64,000 bases of DNA from an uncultured Allomuricauda sp. (GCF_947499695.1 NZ_CANMPQ010000004.1:167292-231291), one strand, 5' to 3'. Counted from the stretch's first letter, positions 18,236 to 27,359 are shown. Translations and numbers: made by a program. The notes: a model not told the origin generated them from the letters alone.

Positions 18236-18943
18236 CTAATTAAGGGCTATTTCTTCCCCTAATTTTAGGTTAAATCTTCTGCGTATTAGATATACGAAAA
18301 GATAGAGCAAAGGGGTGTCGAGGAGGGCAATAAAAATCTTAAAAACAAATCCACTGATTACAAGACCATAAAAAAGTTCCCATGGAATCTCACCAAAACT
18401 GCACAATAGCAAGACCACAGTAAAGGTGTCTATGAACTGGGAGGAAAAGGTTGAAAAGTTATTCCGAAGCCATAGGTATTTGCCTTTCGTAAGTCTTTTC
18501 CAGAAGTGGTAGAGTTGAATATCTACAAATTGAGCCAACAGATAAGCCATCATAGAGGCAAAAACGGCCACTATGGTATTTCCAAAAACCGAATTGAACA
18601 TTTCGTTGGAGACCGGAGACCAATCGGTTGCTGAGGCAGCGGAAGCTGTGGACACGATCAACAAGGAAAAGAAAGAAGCAAAAATACCAGCTACTACCAC
18701 CTGATTCGCTTTCTTTTTACCGAAAATCTCTGAAATTAAATCTGTTATCAAAAATGTGATAGGGTAAGGTAAAATCCCAACAGAAATCTCAAACAATGGT
18801 GCCCCAAAAATGGTTACTTCTCCAAAGGGGTGCCAATAAAAGAATTTTTGAAAAATAAGGTTGGACACCACTAAGGAAGTGATGAACAAAGCCCCTAAAT
18901 AGAGGTAAATGGAAAACGCAATTCTCTTATCCTTTTGCGTCAT
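18236..18943 (-). CDS. Queuosine precursor transporter, YhhQ/VUT family
   Basis: A 235-residue inner-membrane protein with about six hydrophobic segments. The family signature is strong: PYPITFLITDLISEIFGKKKANQVV (about 55-79), FGNTIVAVFASMMAYLLAQFVDIQLYHFWK (about 119-148) and LRNNFSTFSSQFIDTFTVVLLLC. It imports the queuosine precursors preQ0/preQ1 used for tRNA wobble modification. It sits between sppA (four-base gap) and the AsmA gene, and no other queuosine gene is in the window. Confidence 0.92.
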   Translation of the reverse strand: MTQKDKRIAFSIYLYLGALFITSLVVSNLIFQKFFYWHPFGEVTIFGAPLFEISVGILPYPITFLITDLISEIFGKKKANQVVVAGIFASFFSLLIVSTASAASATDWSPVSNEMFNSVFGNTIVAVFASMMAYLLAQFVDIQLYHFWKRLTKGKYLWLRNNFSTFSSQFIDTFTVVLLLCSFGEIPWELFYGLVISGFVFKIFIALLDTPLLYLFVYLIRRRFNLKLGEEIALN

Positions 18944-18947
18944 CCGA

Positions 18948-20708
18948 TTATTTGATATTTAGGCTAAATGGCATTTTGGCCTGGATTCCTTTTTGTTTGG
19001 TCAATTGTTTGAATTCTTTTAGTATCTGATAGGCTTCATTCCCGATTTCTTCTTGAATCAGGGCTTCTCCCAATTTGGCTTTGGCCCCTCCAAAATTCTC
19101 CATAAAAACTTCAAAATCAGATTTGTATTTAGGGTATTTCCGAATTCCGTAGGTCTCCAATTCAGCCATTTCTGCCGCAGCGGCAATGGCATCTTCCAAA
19201 TTCCCTAATTCATCTATCAAACCATTTTTTTTGGCATCCACACCACTCCATACTCTACCTTGAGCCAATACATCCACTTCTTCAACACTCATATTTCTTC
19301 CTGCTGCCACACGCTCTAAAAAAGTATTGTAGGTATCTTCAATTCCTTCTTGTACCACATCTCTGAACGAATTGCTCATCGGCTCAAATAATGAATAGTC
19401 GACAGAGTTCTTGTTGGTCCCAACTTGTTCTGCATTGATTCCGATATCTCCAGCCAATCCACTTACATTAGGGATTGTTCCAAAAACACCAATAGAACCG
19501 GTTATGGTTGTAGGTTCTGCAAAGATTTTATCCCCTCCTACCCCAATATAATATCCTCCAGAGGCAGCAACGTTTCCAAAGGAAACGACCACTGGTTTTT
19601 CTTTTTTGGCCAACTCCACTTCACGCCAGATAATATCCGAAACCAAGGCACTCCCCCCTGGTGAATCAACCCGCAAAACGATTGCCTTAACACTTTCACT
19701 TTTAGTAGCTTTTTGAAGTGCTCTTGTAATCAGGCCTTGTCCAATAAATTCTTTGGACCCTTCACCATAATAAATCTCTCCCTGAGCATAAATTACTGCT
19801 ACTTTATTCTTGCCGACATTATATTTTGTTCCACTTGCCAATGGAATATAATCTTGAAAACTCACATAATTAAGGTCATCATCCTTGTCAACTCCAAGGC
19901 TTTCCTTCATTAAACTTTCATATTCATCAAAGTAAAGATTGCCGTCTATCAAACCCGAAGCAACGGCAAACTCAGGAGTGCGTCCACCCAATGTATCTGC
20001 CACAATATTCAGTCTATTTGTGCTTATACCTCGTGAAGCACCAATCTCACCGACCATTTCGTCCCATAAGGAGGTGATCAGTTCTTGAATTTGCTCACGA
20101 TTCTCAGGACTCATGGTATCTGAAAGATAGGGTTCAACAGCGCTTTTGTATTTTCCATGACGAATCACTTCCATTTTTATGCCTGTTTTTTCCTGTAAAT
20201 CCTTAAAATATAACACCTCTGTCGACAATCCTTTGAAATCCATGCCTCCAACTGGATTCAAATACAACTCATCTGCTACACTGGCCAGGTAATAGTCCTT
20301 TTGTGTGAAGAAATCGGAATGCGCATAAATGAACTTCCCGGTAGCTTTAAAGTCTTTCAGTGCTTTACGAATTTCTTGCACTTGGGCAAGACCGGCTTGC
20401 ACAAAACTGGTGGTAAGGCTAATTCCCTTTATTTTTTCATCTCCGCCAGCCACTTTTATAGCATGAATTATCTCATCTAATCCTGCCTCATCGTTCCAAT
20501 ATCCACCGAAGGGGTCAGTTTCATCCTTACCCAAATAATCCCGGATGGGTTCCGTAAAGCTTATTTCCAAAATGGAATTTTTCTTAACCACCACTCCATC
20601 ATCTGCACTGCTTACTAAAGCCAAAAATATCATGAACATGCCGAACAGTATGCCAAATGCTACCAAACATCCCAAAATTGAGGCCAAAAGATTTCTCAAA
20701 AAATTCAT
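18948..20708 (-). CDS. sppA: Signal peptide peptidase SppA, 67K type
   Basis: 586 residues, the tandem-domain type. An N-terminal membrane anchor (FLRNLLASILGCLVAF) is followed by two S49 domains; the catalytic Lys188 lies in GKYKSAVEPY and Ser383 in AASGGYY. It degrades cleaved signal peptides within the inner membrane. The start was set at 20708 because a -7 element (TATATTTG on the minus strand, 20737-20730) puts transcription near 20724. That excludes the longer frame beginning at 20732. It is followed at four bases by the queuosine-precursor transporter. Confidence 0.93.
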   Translation of the reverse strand: MNFLRNLLASILGCLVAFGILFGMFMIFLALVSSADDGVVVKKNSILEISFTEPIRDYLGKDETDPFGGYWNDEAGLDEIIHAIKVAGGDEKIKGISLTTSFVQAGLAQVQEIRKALKDFKATGKFIYAHSDFFTQKDYYLASVADELYLNPVGGMDFKGLSTEVLYFKDLQEKTGIKMEVIRHGKYKSAVEPYLSDTMSPENREQIQELITSLWDEMVGEIGASRGISTNRLNIVADTLGGRTPEFAVASGLIDGNLYFDEYESLMKESLGVDKDDDLNYVSFQDYIPLASGTKYNVGKNKVAVIYAQGEIYYGEGSKEFIGQGLITRALQKATKSESVKAIVLRVDSPGGSALVSDIIWREVELAKKEKPVVVSFGNVAASGGYYIGVGGDKIFAEPTTITGSIGVFGTIPNVSGLAGDIGINAEQVGTNKNSVDYSLFEPMSNSFRDVVQEGIEDTYNTFLERVAAGRNMSVEEVDVLAQGRVWSGVDAKKNGLIDELGNLEDAIAAAAEMAELETYGIRKYPKYKSDFEVFMENFGGAKAKLGEALIQEEIGNEAYQILKEFKQLTKQKGIQAKMPFSLNIK

Positions 20709-20729
20709 CAAAAAAATTTTATTCTGCGT

Positions 20730-20737
20730 CAAATATA
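20730..20737 (-). promoter_or_regulatory. -7 element for sppA
   Basis: On the minus strand this reads TATATTTG, an exact TAnnTTTG match. It sits 22 bases upstream of the chosen sppA start in the 69-base divergent gap shared with the folK fusion gene. Confidence 0.45.
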
Positions 20738-20777
20738 ACCATTGTTATATTGTTTTGTTTACTTTGTTTTTCTGATT

Positions 20778-21923
20778 ATGGGTCATAAACAACAGGCATA
20801 TCTTTCTTTGGGAAGCAACATGGGCAATCGCTTTCTTACACTGCAAAACGCCCTTTTCAGTATTCAAGAAAAAGCTGGGAAAATTCTGGCCGTATCTGCT
20901 GTTTATGAAAACCCGGCTGTTGGTTTTGACGGAGATGACTTTTTAAATGTTTGTATTGCGGTTGAAACGGAACTTGTTCCATCAAAATTGCTCGAAACTA
21001 TACTTCAGATAGAACGTGATTTTGGACGTGAAAGAAGTGAGCATGACGGCTACCAATCCAGAACCTTGGATATTGACATCATCCTTTATGGCAACGATAC
21101 CGTCAATTCAGATGAGCTGACCGTTCCACATCCTAAGATGGTTGACCGAAATTTTGTATTACGACCTCTGGCCGATATTGCTCCCCAATATTACCATCCC
21201 ATTCTAAATAAGGATATTCGTAATCTTTTGCAGCAATGCAAAGATCGAAGTCAATTGAAAAAGACGAAGCACAAACTGTTTAAAAATAGAACGGAGCTTT
21301 TTTCGCAACTTCAGTTCATAGCGATTGAAGGTAATATCGGGGCAGGAAAATCTACCTTGTCCAAGATGATTGCAGCCGATTTTAACGCAAAGTTGGTATT
21401 GGAACGTTTTGCTGACAATGCCTTTCTTCCCAAGTTCTATGAGGACCAAACCCGTTATGCCTTTCCTTTGGAAATGTCTTTCTTAGCAGATCGCTACCAA
21501 CAATTTACCGACGACACTTCGCAATTTGACCTTTTTAAAAACTTTATGATCAGTGATTATGACATTTTTAAGTCACTGATTTTTGCAAAAATCACCCTGC
21601 AAGAAGAGGAATTCGATTTGTACCGTAAGGTGTTCAATTTTATGTACAAGGAGGTCAAAAAACCCGAAATCTATCTGTACCTCTATCAAAACACGGAGCG
21701 TTTGTTGGATAATATCAAAAAGAGAGGCCGGGAATATGAACAAAACATAAGCCCTTCTTATTTGGAGCAGATAAATCGAGGGTATTTGGATTTTATTAAA
21801 GGACATCCCAATCAGAACAGTATGATTTTGGATATCAGCGAGTTTGATTTTGTAGCCGACAAAAAGGATTATAACACCATTTTAAAGGCGCTTTCGGACC
21901 AAATTCTTTTATCAAAGTTTTAA
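20778..21923 (+). CDS. folK: HPPK (FolK)-deoxynucleoside kinase fusion
   Basis: 381 residues with two domains. Residues 1-~160 are 6-hydroxymethyl-7,8-dihydropterin pyrophosphokinase (LSLGSNMGNR, VSAVYENPAVG, SRTLDIDIILYG, VPHPKMVDRNFVLRPLADI), the enzyme before dihydropteroate synthase in folate synthesis. Residues ~180-381 are a deoxynucleoside-kinase-like domain with P-loop EGNIGAGKST (184-193), LVLERFADN and a LID region with KKRGREYEQNISPSYLEQINRGY-like sequence. A linker of roughly 20 residues joins them. The ATG at 20778 gives the normal HPPK start. A terminator follows at 22017-22042. Confidence 0.92.
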   Translation: MGHKQQAYLSLGSNMGNRFLTLQNALFSIQEKAGKILAVSAVYENPAVGFDGDDFLNVCIAVETELVPSKLLETILQIERDFGRERSEHDGYQSRTLDIDIILYGNDTVNSDELTVPHPKMVDRNFVLRPLADIAPQYYHPILNKDIRNLLQQCKDRSQLKKTKHKLFKNRTELFSQLQFIAIEGNIGAGKSTLSKMIAADFNAKLVLERFADNAFLPKFYEDQTRYAFPLEMSFLADRYQQFTDDTSQFDLFKNFMISDYDIFKSLIFAKITLQEEEFDLYRKVFNFMYKEVKKPEIYLYLYQNTERLLDNIKKRGREYEQNISPSYLEQINRGYLDFIKGHPNQNSMILDISEFDFVADKKDYNTILKALSDQILLSKF

Positions 21924-22016
21924 GAGAATTTTCAGAAAAAGTTTGCATATAACGAATGGTTTTATTTTATTAGCCTTCTCTTTACAGAGGAACTAACTAA
22001 CTCAAACTATATGTTT

Positions 22017-22042
22017 AGCCCTGATTTTTCAGGGCTTTTTTG
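22017..22042 (+). terminator. Rho-independent terminator after the folK fusion gene
   Basis: AGCCCTGA (22017-22024), a 4-base loop, TCAGGGCT (22029-22036) and a T-run. The distal arm includes the stop codon of the convergent methyltransferase gene, so the end of that coding region doubles as part of the hairpin. Confidence 0.8.
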
Positions 22043-22580
22043 TTTTTAGGGCATTCATTTTAGACCAAATATCCCAAACCGCCACTCCAGCACTTACCGA
22101 GATATTCAAAGAATGTTTTGTACCAAATTGGGGAATCTCTAAAACCACATTACTCGCAGAAACCACTTCTTGTGAAACTCCTTTTACCTCATTGCCAAAA
22201 ACCAATGCCAATGTTTCGCCTTCAACAACATCAAAGTCATTGAGCATAGTGGAATCTTCCGCCTGTTCAACGGCGATTACCTTGATTTTTTCGGTTTGAA
22301 GTTCTTGAATAAGCTCCAAAGTGTTCTGTCTGTGCTCCCAATCCACACTTTCGGTTGCTCCTAAAGCTGTTTTTCTAATATCCTTGTGGGGCGGAGTGGC
22401 CGTAATCCCGCACAAATAGATTTTTTGAATCAGAAATGCATCCGCGGTACGAAACACCGAACCTATGTTGTTTAAGCTTCGGATGTTGTCCAAAATCAAA
22501 ATTATGGGAGACTTGCGCACATTTTTAAAGCCTTCGACATCCAATCGGCCCAATTCGCTGTTTTCTAGTTTACGGTTCAT
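22029..22580 (-). CDS. TrmH/SpoU-family RNA methyltransferase
   Basis: 183 residues, a SPOUT-fold methyltransferase without an extra RNA-binding domain. Its three motifs are LDNIRSLNNIGSVFRTADAF (about 30-49), ALVFGNEVKGV (about 125-135) and the knot motif IPQFGTKHSLNISVSAGVAVWD (about 150-171). It probably 2'-O-methylates a tRNA or rRNA ribose; the target site cannot be told from sequence. It is convergent with the folK fusion gene and divergent from mutS. Confidence 0.9.
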   Translation of the reverse strand: MNRKLENSELGRLDVEGFKNVRKSPIILILDNIRSLNNIGSVFRTADAFLIQKIYLCGITATPPHKDIRKTALGATESVDWEHRQNTLELIQELQTEKIKVIAVEQAEDSTMLNDFDVVEGETLALVFGNEVKGVSQEVVSASNVVLEIPQFGTKHSLNISVSAGVAVWDIWSKMNALKTKKP

Positions 22581-22685
22581 AGGTTTTCAACATCCAAGTG
22601 AAAATATCAACAAAAATTTCTGATCTATAGGGAAAACGGTACTTTCGTTTTTACCCGGTTCAAAAATAACGGAAAATCCATCGCT

Positions 22686-25307
22686 TTGGCAGCATCTTCA
22701 CAAACAAAGAAAGTAACCCCCCTAATGCAGCAATACAATGCTATCAAGGTAAAACACCCTGATGCGCTGCTACTTTTTCGTGTTGGGGACTTTTATGAAA
22801 CTTTTGGTGAAGATGCCATTAAGGCAAGTAAAATTCTTGGAATTATCCTTACCCACAGAAACAATGGGGGAGATAAAACGGAACTGGCGGGTTTTCCTCA
22901 CCACTCGCTCAACACCTATTTACCAAAATTGGTAAAAGCAGGTCAACGTGTGGCTATTTGTGACCAATTGGAGGATCCCAAGTTGACCAAGAGCATAGTA
23001 AAGCGGGGTGTTACCGAATTGGTTACTCCCGGCGTTGCGCTAAATGATGACATTTTATCTGCCAAGCAAAATAATTTTCTCTGCGCGGTGCACTTTGGAC
23101 GCAATAAATTTGGCGTTTCCTTTTTGGATATTTCTACCGGTGAGTTTTTAACTGCGGAAGGTTCCGCGGAACAGGTCGATAAATTGTTGCAAAATTTTGG
23201 CCCAAACGAGGTTTTGGTTTCCAAAGCACATAAAAAGGAATTCACAGAGCTTTTTGGAACACAATTCCATAGTTTTTATTTGGAGGACTGGATATTTCAG
23301 GAGGATTATGCCCAAGAAAGTCTGGCAAATCATTTCAAGACCAAAAATCTTAAGGGTTTTGGTATAGATCATTTGGGTTATGGAATAATCTCTTCTGGAG
23401 CCGTACTGCATTATCTGTCGGAAACCCAACACAGGCAGTTACAGCATATCAACAAAATTCAGCGTATTGCCGAAGAGGAATATGTATGGATGGACCGTTT
23501 TACTATTCGCAATCTGGAATTGTATCATTCTACCAACCTCAATGCGGTGACGCTGCTGGATATCATCGACAAGACTATTTCTCCCATGGGTGGTCGCCTT
23601 TTAAAGCGATGGCTGGCCCTTCCGCTGAAAAATATTGAAAAGATCCAACAACGCCATCAAGTGGTTTCGTATTTAAAAGAAGAAGAAACCCAGCTTGAAA
23701 AAACCCAGCATTGGATCAAACAAATGGGTGATTTGGAGCGTTTGATCTCCAAACTGGCCACCGGAAAAATAAACCCCAAGGAAGTCATTCAGTTAAAAAA
23801 TTCGCTTGAAGCGGTTGGTCCCATAAAACAATTGGCTACCCAAAGTTCCAATGCTTCACTTCAATTGATCGGGGAACTGTTGGATGATTGCGAGCTGCTT
23901 CGCAACAAAGTAAAAGAAACGCTTAATGAGGAGGCGCCCATCAACCTGCAAAAAGGAAATACGATTGCCACTGGTTACTCCGAAGAGCTGGATGAACTGC
24001 GCAATATTGCTTTTTCCGGAAAGGATTATCTCGATAAAATGTTGGAGCGAGAAACGAAGCTAACGGGCATTACTTCACTCAAAATTGCCTCCAACAATGT
24101 TTTTGGCTACTATATCGAAGTGCGCAACACCCACAAAGACAAGGTACCTGAAACCTGGATTCGAAAACAGACCTTGGTCAACGCAGAGCGCTATATTACA
24201 GAGGAACTCAAAGAGTACGAAGCCAAAATATTGGGTGCCGAAGAACGTATTCTGCAATTGGAGCAACAACTGTTTGACCAACTTTTGGTGTGGCTGCAAG
24301 AATACATAGTTCCAGTGCAAAAAAATGCACAGTTAATCGCGCAACTGGATTGCCTCTCTGGATTTGCCCAACTATCCAAAGAACATGATTACATCTTACC
24401 CACTATAAATGACTCCACAAGTCTGGAGATCAAAGACGGACGACATCCAGTTATCGAAAAACAGTTGCCTCTTGGGGAGAGCTATGTTACCAACGATGTT
24501 TTCCTAAATCGTGATGAGCAGCAAATCATTATGATCACCGGCCCTAATATGAGTGGTAAATCGGCCATACTCCGTCAAACCGCCCTAATTGTCCTCCTCG
24601 CCCAAATGGGAAGTTTTGTTCCCGCATCCGAAGCAAAAATTGGTGTTGTGGACAAGATTTTCACGCGTGTGGGGGCAAGCGATAATATTTCGATGGGTGA
24701 ATCTACCTTTATGGTAGAAATGAACGAAACAGCCTCCATTTTGAACAACCTTTCGGAACGGAGTCTGGTTTTATTGGATGAAATTGGCAGGGGAACCAGC
24801 ACATATGATGGAATTTCCATTGCTTGGGCCATTTCTGAATATTTGCATGAACATCCTTCCAGGGCAAAGACACTTTTTGCAACGCATTATCACGAACTCA
24901 ACGAAATGACCAATACTTTTGGGCGCATTAAAAACTACAATGTTTCGGTAAAGGAGTTAAAAGATAATGTACTCTTCCTTCGGAAATTAATCCCGGGAGG
25001 TAGTGAACATAGTTTTGGAATCCATGTGGCCAAAATGGCGGGGATGCCACAACAGGTGATTCAAAAAGCCAATAAAATCCTGAAAAAGCTCGAAAAATCA
25101 CATTCCAGCGAAGAAATAGCGGGCACCTTGGAGGCAACGCAACAAGAAATGCAGCTCAGTTTCTTTAATCTGGATGACCCTTTACTCGAAGAAATCAAGG
25201 AAGAAATTCTGCATTTGGATATTGATACCCTTACTCCTGTGGAAGCATTGATGAAGCTTAACGAGATCAAACGTTTGTTGGGCAAAAAGAAAAAGGCTTC
25301 CTCCTAA
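22686..25307 (+). CDS. mutS: DNA mismatch repair protein MutS
   Basis: 873 residues, the mismatch-recognition ATPase. The mismatch-reading FxE motif is Phe36-Tyr-Glu38 in [11 protein letters not shown], Walker A is GPNMSGKS (619-626), Walker B is [12 protein letters not shown], and the C-terminal helix is ARKKKK-like with a tail [14 protein letters not shown]. The start is a TTG at 22686; it gives a normal family N-terminus ([11 protein letters not shown] from residue 8), and the first in-frame ATG would remove part of the conserved block. An imperfect -7 element TACTTTCG lies at 22640-22647. Confidence 0.96.
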   Translation: MAASSQTKKVTPLMQQYNAIKVKHPDALLLFRVGDFYETFGEDAIKASKILGIILTHRNNGGDKTELAGFPHHSLNTYLPKLVKAGQRVAICDQLEDPKLTKSIVKRGVTELVTPGVALNDDILSAKQNNFLCAVHFGRNKFGVSFLDISTGEFLTAEGSAEQVDKLLQNFGPNEVLVSKAHKKEFTELFGTQFHSFYLEDWIFQEDYAQESLANHFKTKNLKGFGIDHLGYGIISSGAVLHYLSETQHRQLQHINKIQRIAEEEYVWMDRFTIRNLELYHSTNLNAVTLLDIIDKTISPMGGRLLKRWLALPLKNIEKIQQRHQVVSYLKEEETQLEKTQHWIKQMGDLERLISKLATGKINPKEVIQLKNSLEAVGPIKQLATQSSNASLQLIGELLDDCELLRNKVKETLNEEAPINLQKGNTIATGYSEELDELRNIAFSGKDYLDKMLERETKLTGITSLKIASNNVFGYYIEVRNTHKDKVPETWIRKQTLVNAERYITEELKEYEAKILGAEERILQLEQQLFDQLLVWLQEYIVPVQKNAQLIAQLDCLSGFAQLSKEHDYILPTINDSTSLEIKDGRHPVIEKQLPLGESYVTNDVFLNRDEQQIIMITGPNMSGKSAILRQTALIVLLAQMGSFVPASEAKIGVVDKIFTRVGASDNISMGESTFMVEMNETASILNNLSERSLVLLDEIGRGTSTYDGISIAWAISEYLHEHPSRAKTLFATHYHELNEMTNTFGRIKNYNVSVKELKDNVLFLRKLIPGGSEHSFGIHVAKMAGMPQQVIQKANKILKKLEKSHSSEEIAGTLEATQQEMQLSFFNLDDPLLEEIKEEILHLDIDTLTPVEALMKLNEIKRLLGKKKKASS

Positions 25308-25337
25308 AATATTTCTTTCTTTTTTGCGGAATTGTTT

Positions 25338-25345
25338 TAAATTTG
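25338..25345 (+). promoter_or_regulatory. -7 element for the tRNA genes
   Basis: TAAATTTG matches TAnnTTTG and lies 45 bases upstream of tRNA-Gly. A T-rich stretch, but no clean TTG, occupies the -33 position. Confidence 0.5.
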
Positions 25346-25389
25346 CATCCGCATCGGCAGTAACTGATGCTGCAGATGTTCTTTAAAAT

Positions 25390-25462
25390 GCGAAAATAGC
25401 TCAGTTGGTAGAGCATCACCTTGCCAAGGTGGAGGTCGCGGGTTCGAATCCCGTTTTTCGCT
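25390..25462 (+). tRNA. tRNA-Gly (GCC)
   Basis: A 73-base cloverleaf: acceptor GCGAAAA/TTTTCGC, D-arm AGCTCAGTTGGTAGAGC, anticodon loop with GCC at its centre, T-arm GCGGGTTCGAATCCCGT. The 3' CCA is encoded (25463-25465). Confidence 0.95.
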
Positions 25463-25464
25463 CC

Positions 25465-25488
25465 AAACGCTGTTTACAGCGTTTTTTT
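25465..25488 (+). terminator. Terminator-like hairpin between the two tRNA genes
   Basis: AAACGCTG (25465-25472), loop TTTA, CAGCGTTT (25477-25484) plus more T. It lies only 12 bases before tRNA-Leu, leaving no space for a separate promoter, so it may be a partial terminator or a processing hairpin. Confidence 0.65.
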
Positions 25489-25499
25489 GTTTAAGTCCT

Positions 25500-25583
25500 G
25501 CTCGAGTGGTGGAATTGGTAGACACGCCGGACTTAAAATCCTGTGGGCATTTGCCCGTGCGGGTTCAAGTCCCGCCTCGAGTA
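25500..25583 (+). tRNA. tRNA-Leu (TAA)
   Basis: An 84-base class II tRNA. Acceptor GCTCGAG pairs with CTCGAGT (one G-U), the D-arm is GGTGGAATTGGTAGACAC, the anticodon loop CTTAAAA has TAA in the centre, there is a long variable arm (TGGGCATTTGCCCG) and the T-arm is GCGGGTTCAAGTCCCGC. CCA is not encoded. Confidence 0.93.
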
Positions 25584-25586
25584 CAG

Positions 25587-25626
25587 AAACCCTTCTTAAT
25601 CAACTGATTTTGAAGGGTTTTCTTTT
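25587..25626 (+). terminator. Rho-independent terminator after tRNA-Leu
   Basis: AAACCCTTC (25587-25595), a 16-base loop, GAAGGGTTT (25612-25620), then a T-rich tail. Confidence 0.7.
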
Positions 25627-25840
25627 AAAAAAAGTGGCCAACCAATGCTATTGTGTATGTATAACTACTAATGATACCGCCACTATACCTTTTCACTACC
25701 TTTATTTTATAAAATCAGGAATTGACATAATATTCCAGCAGATTAATTTTGGACAAATAAATAGTACATTTAGTACAAAATAGTAGGGACATGGGGGAGT
25801 TTTCCTTATATCCAGTAGTTTAAGGTAATTTAAGAAAACC

Positions 25841-26338
25841 GTGATAATACGAAAGGAAATAAAAGACGACAATGAACTCTATTTGTATTTCAATGGAAAA
25901 TTGATTTACAAAAGATGGTTGAATTTAGGATACGGAAAAGTTTTTGATACTCACGCTTTCGGAAAATATACTGATTACAGTATAACGGATTTTGACCTTG
26001 ATGAAACGCCTGAAATGATTCACGTTAAGGCGAATCTAAAATTAGTTTCTACCGAAAATGGCGGAAGGGAAACAGGAATTAAAAGTGGATATCGACCAAA
26101 CCACATTTTTGAATACCAATCAAATGGACGATTCAAATATGCATATTTGGGAGATATTCAATTTGACCAAACCGAATGGATTATGCCTGGAGAAACTAAG
26201 GAAGTTTTGGTTAGATTTTTATCAAGGCAACCAATCGATGAATATATGGATATTGGAAGAAAATGGTGGATTCACGAAGGACCAAATAGAATTGGAGAAG
26301 CAGAAATAATTGAAATTGAATTCCCAAAAAGTGAATAA
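25841..26338 (+). CDS. EF-Tu domain-3-like stand-alone protein
   Basis: 165 residues from a GTG start. Residues ~58-162 follow the plan of EF-Tu C-terminal domain 3: a strand with HVKANLKLVS, then ENGGRETGIKSGYRPNHIFEY (compare [20 protein letters not shown] in EF-Tu), a GDI segment, MPGETKEVLVRFL (compare MPGDNVKMTVEL) and GRKWWIHEGPNRIGEAEI (compare GLRFAIREGGRTVGAGVV). There is no GTPase domain and no signal peptide; the first ~57 residues are unrecognised. It is the first cassette gene of the array. A role as an EF-Tu mimic or decoy is speculation. Confidence 0.65.
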   Translation: MIIRKEIKDDNELYLYFNGKLIYKRWLNLGYGKVFDTHAFGKYTDYSITDFDLDETPEMIHVKANLKLVSTENGGRETGIKSGYRPNHIFEYQSNGRFKYAYLGDIQFDQTEWIMPGETKEVLVRFLSRQPIDEYMDIGRKWWIHEGPNRIGEAEIIEIEFPKSE

Positions 26339-26346
26339 AAAACTAC

Positions 26347-26481
26347 CTGCAACAATGTATAACCGCAATTACGGCGGATTCGACTACGTCCGAATCCACT
26401 CGGAATTGCTAACGTCTGTGCTTAATCGAAAAACAGTAACTAAAAACCCGTAACTGACGGTTATACGAGACCGTTAGCTGC
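26347..26481 (+). repeat. attC-like site 1
   Basis: R' CTGCAAC (26347-26353) and R'' GTTAGCTGC (26473-26481). The inner arms TATAACCGCAATTACGG and, from the right in reverse complement, TATAACCGTCAGTTACGG pair with two extra bases. Cassette boundary after 26473. It is nearly identical to sites 6 and 7. Confidence 0.8.
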
Positions 26482-26489
26482 AAGCTGGA

Positions 26490-26870
26490 ATGACGAACTC
26501 ACAACAAAATATCGAAATACCGTTTAATGAGGAATTCTGCACTCAACTGGAATACCGAATTTGTCATGAATTGGAAAAATCGACTGACCCAAAATTAAAG
26601 GGATTTTGGTGTGATGGAGTTTCGTTGTTCCCAACTGAAAACCAATTGACTAAAAAATATGTGAATGATAAGAGGAAAATAGAAACTAAAGCGTGGATTG
26701 GAAAATCTGGACAAACGGAATTTAAAGCGACTGTTCATTTCGGAAAAAAAGCCCTGAGCAAATATGCTAAAGGAACGGAATTAACCGAATGCATTCCTGA
26801 TTTGGAATCTCAATCTGAATGGATTGAGATTGATTTAGAAAACAAAAACATTGAAATAAAACTAGATTAA
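26490..26870 (+). CDS. Cassette orphan protein, 126 aa
   Basis: A soluble, acidic protein of 126 residues with no signal peptide or membrane helix; I do not recognise a family. The N-terminal part is helical with two Cys (FCTQLEYRICHELEKS), a WCDGVS motif follows near residue 40, and the C-terminal half looks beta-rich. The start lies 16 bases inside the cassette boundary (26473/26474), the tight packing seen in integron cassettes. It shares its cassette with the membrane protein three bases downstream. Confidence 0.6.
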   Translation: MTNSQQNIEIPFNEEFCTQLEYRICHELEKSTDPKLKGFWCDGVSLFPTENQLTKKYVNDKRKIETKAWIGKSGQTEFKATVHFGKKALSKYAKGTELTECIPDLESQSEWIEIDLENKNIEIKLD

Positions 26871-26873
26871 TTA

Positions 26874-27185
26874 ATGCTGATTGGATATTTTGACTATGTA
26901 GTTTTTGGAATTTTAATCTTCGTCAATATAAAATATTGGAAAACAAACATTGAGAAAAAAACAGGATGCATTTTAGGCGGACTAATGTTCGGGTTTTTAT
27001 TGCCATTTATTTCGATGATAATTGAATTACAAATTGTTGGTGAATGGATGGATAGTTTTGAAGTTGCTTATACCTTTTTAAGATTTCCGACTTATTGGAT
27101 AATTGGAATTATTCAATTAATAACTATCGGAATTAAATTGAGTATAAAACCTGACGAAGAAAATCAAACTGAACGAATTGAATAA
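26874..27185 (+). CDS. Cassette small membrane protein, three TM
   Basis: 103 residues with hydrophobic segments at about 2-20, 30-52 and 69-92 and a charged C-terminal tail. No family is recognised. It begins three bases after the previous stop and ends 13 bases before attC-like site 2, so the two genes form one cassette (26474-27351). A membrane partner for the 126-residue protein, as in two-component toxin or defence modules, is possible but unsupported. Confidence 0.6.
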   Translation: MLIGYFDYVVFGILIFVNIKYWKTNIEKKTGCILGGLMFGFLLPFISMIIELQIVGEWMDSFEVAYTFLRFPTYWIIGIIQLITIGIKLSIKPDEENQTERIE

Positions 27186-27198
27186 AGTAAAAAAGCCA

Positions 27199-27359
27199 GC
27201 AGGTAACAATGGCTATAATTCATTGCTTACCTCTATCCTTAATAATTTTAATTGAATTTAATTTCAAACGAACAAGCCTACGTAATACATTCAACAGTGC
27301 CTTCCTCTCGCTACGCTCGTCGGAGGCAATAACGAAATCATAGCCTAACCGTTCTCTGC
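27199..27359 (+). repeat. attC-like site 2
   Basis: R' GCAGGTAAC (27199-27207) matches the reverse complement of its cassette start GTTAGCTGC (26473-26481) at 8 of 9 bases. R'' is GTTCTCTGC (27351-27359). Inner arms GGCTATAATTCATTGC and, reverse-complemented from the right, GGCTATGATTTCGTTATTGC pair. Confidence 0.8.

Noticed and set aside
25640..25690. A possible additional attC left arm (GGCCAACCAATG, then TGTATGTATAACTAC) after tRNA-Leu
   Set aside because: It shares some words with the attC arms, but no matching right arm or boundary is present and the pairing is poor.
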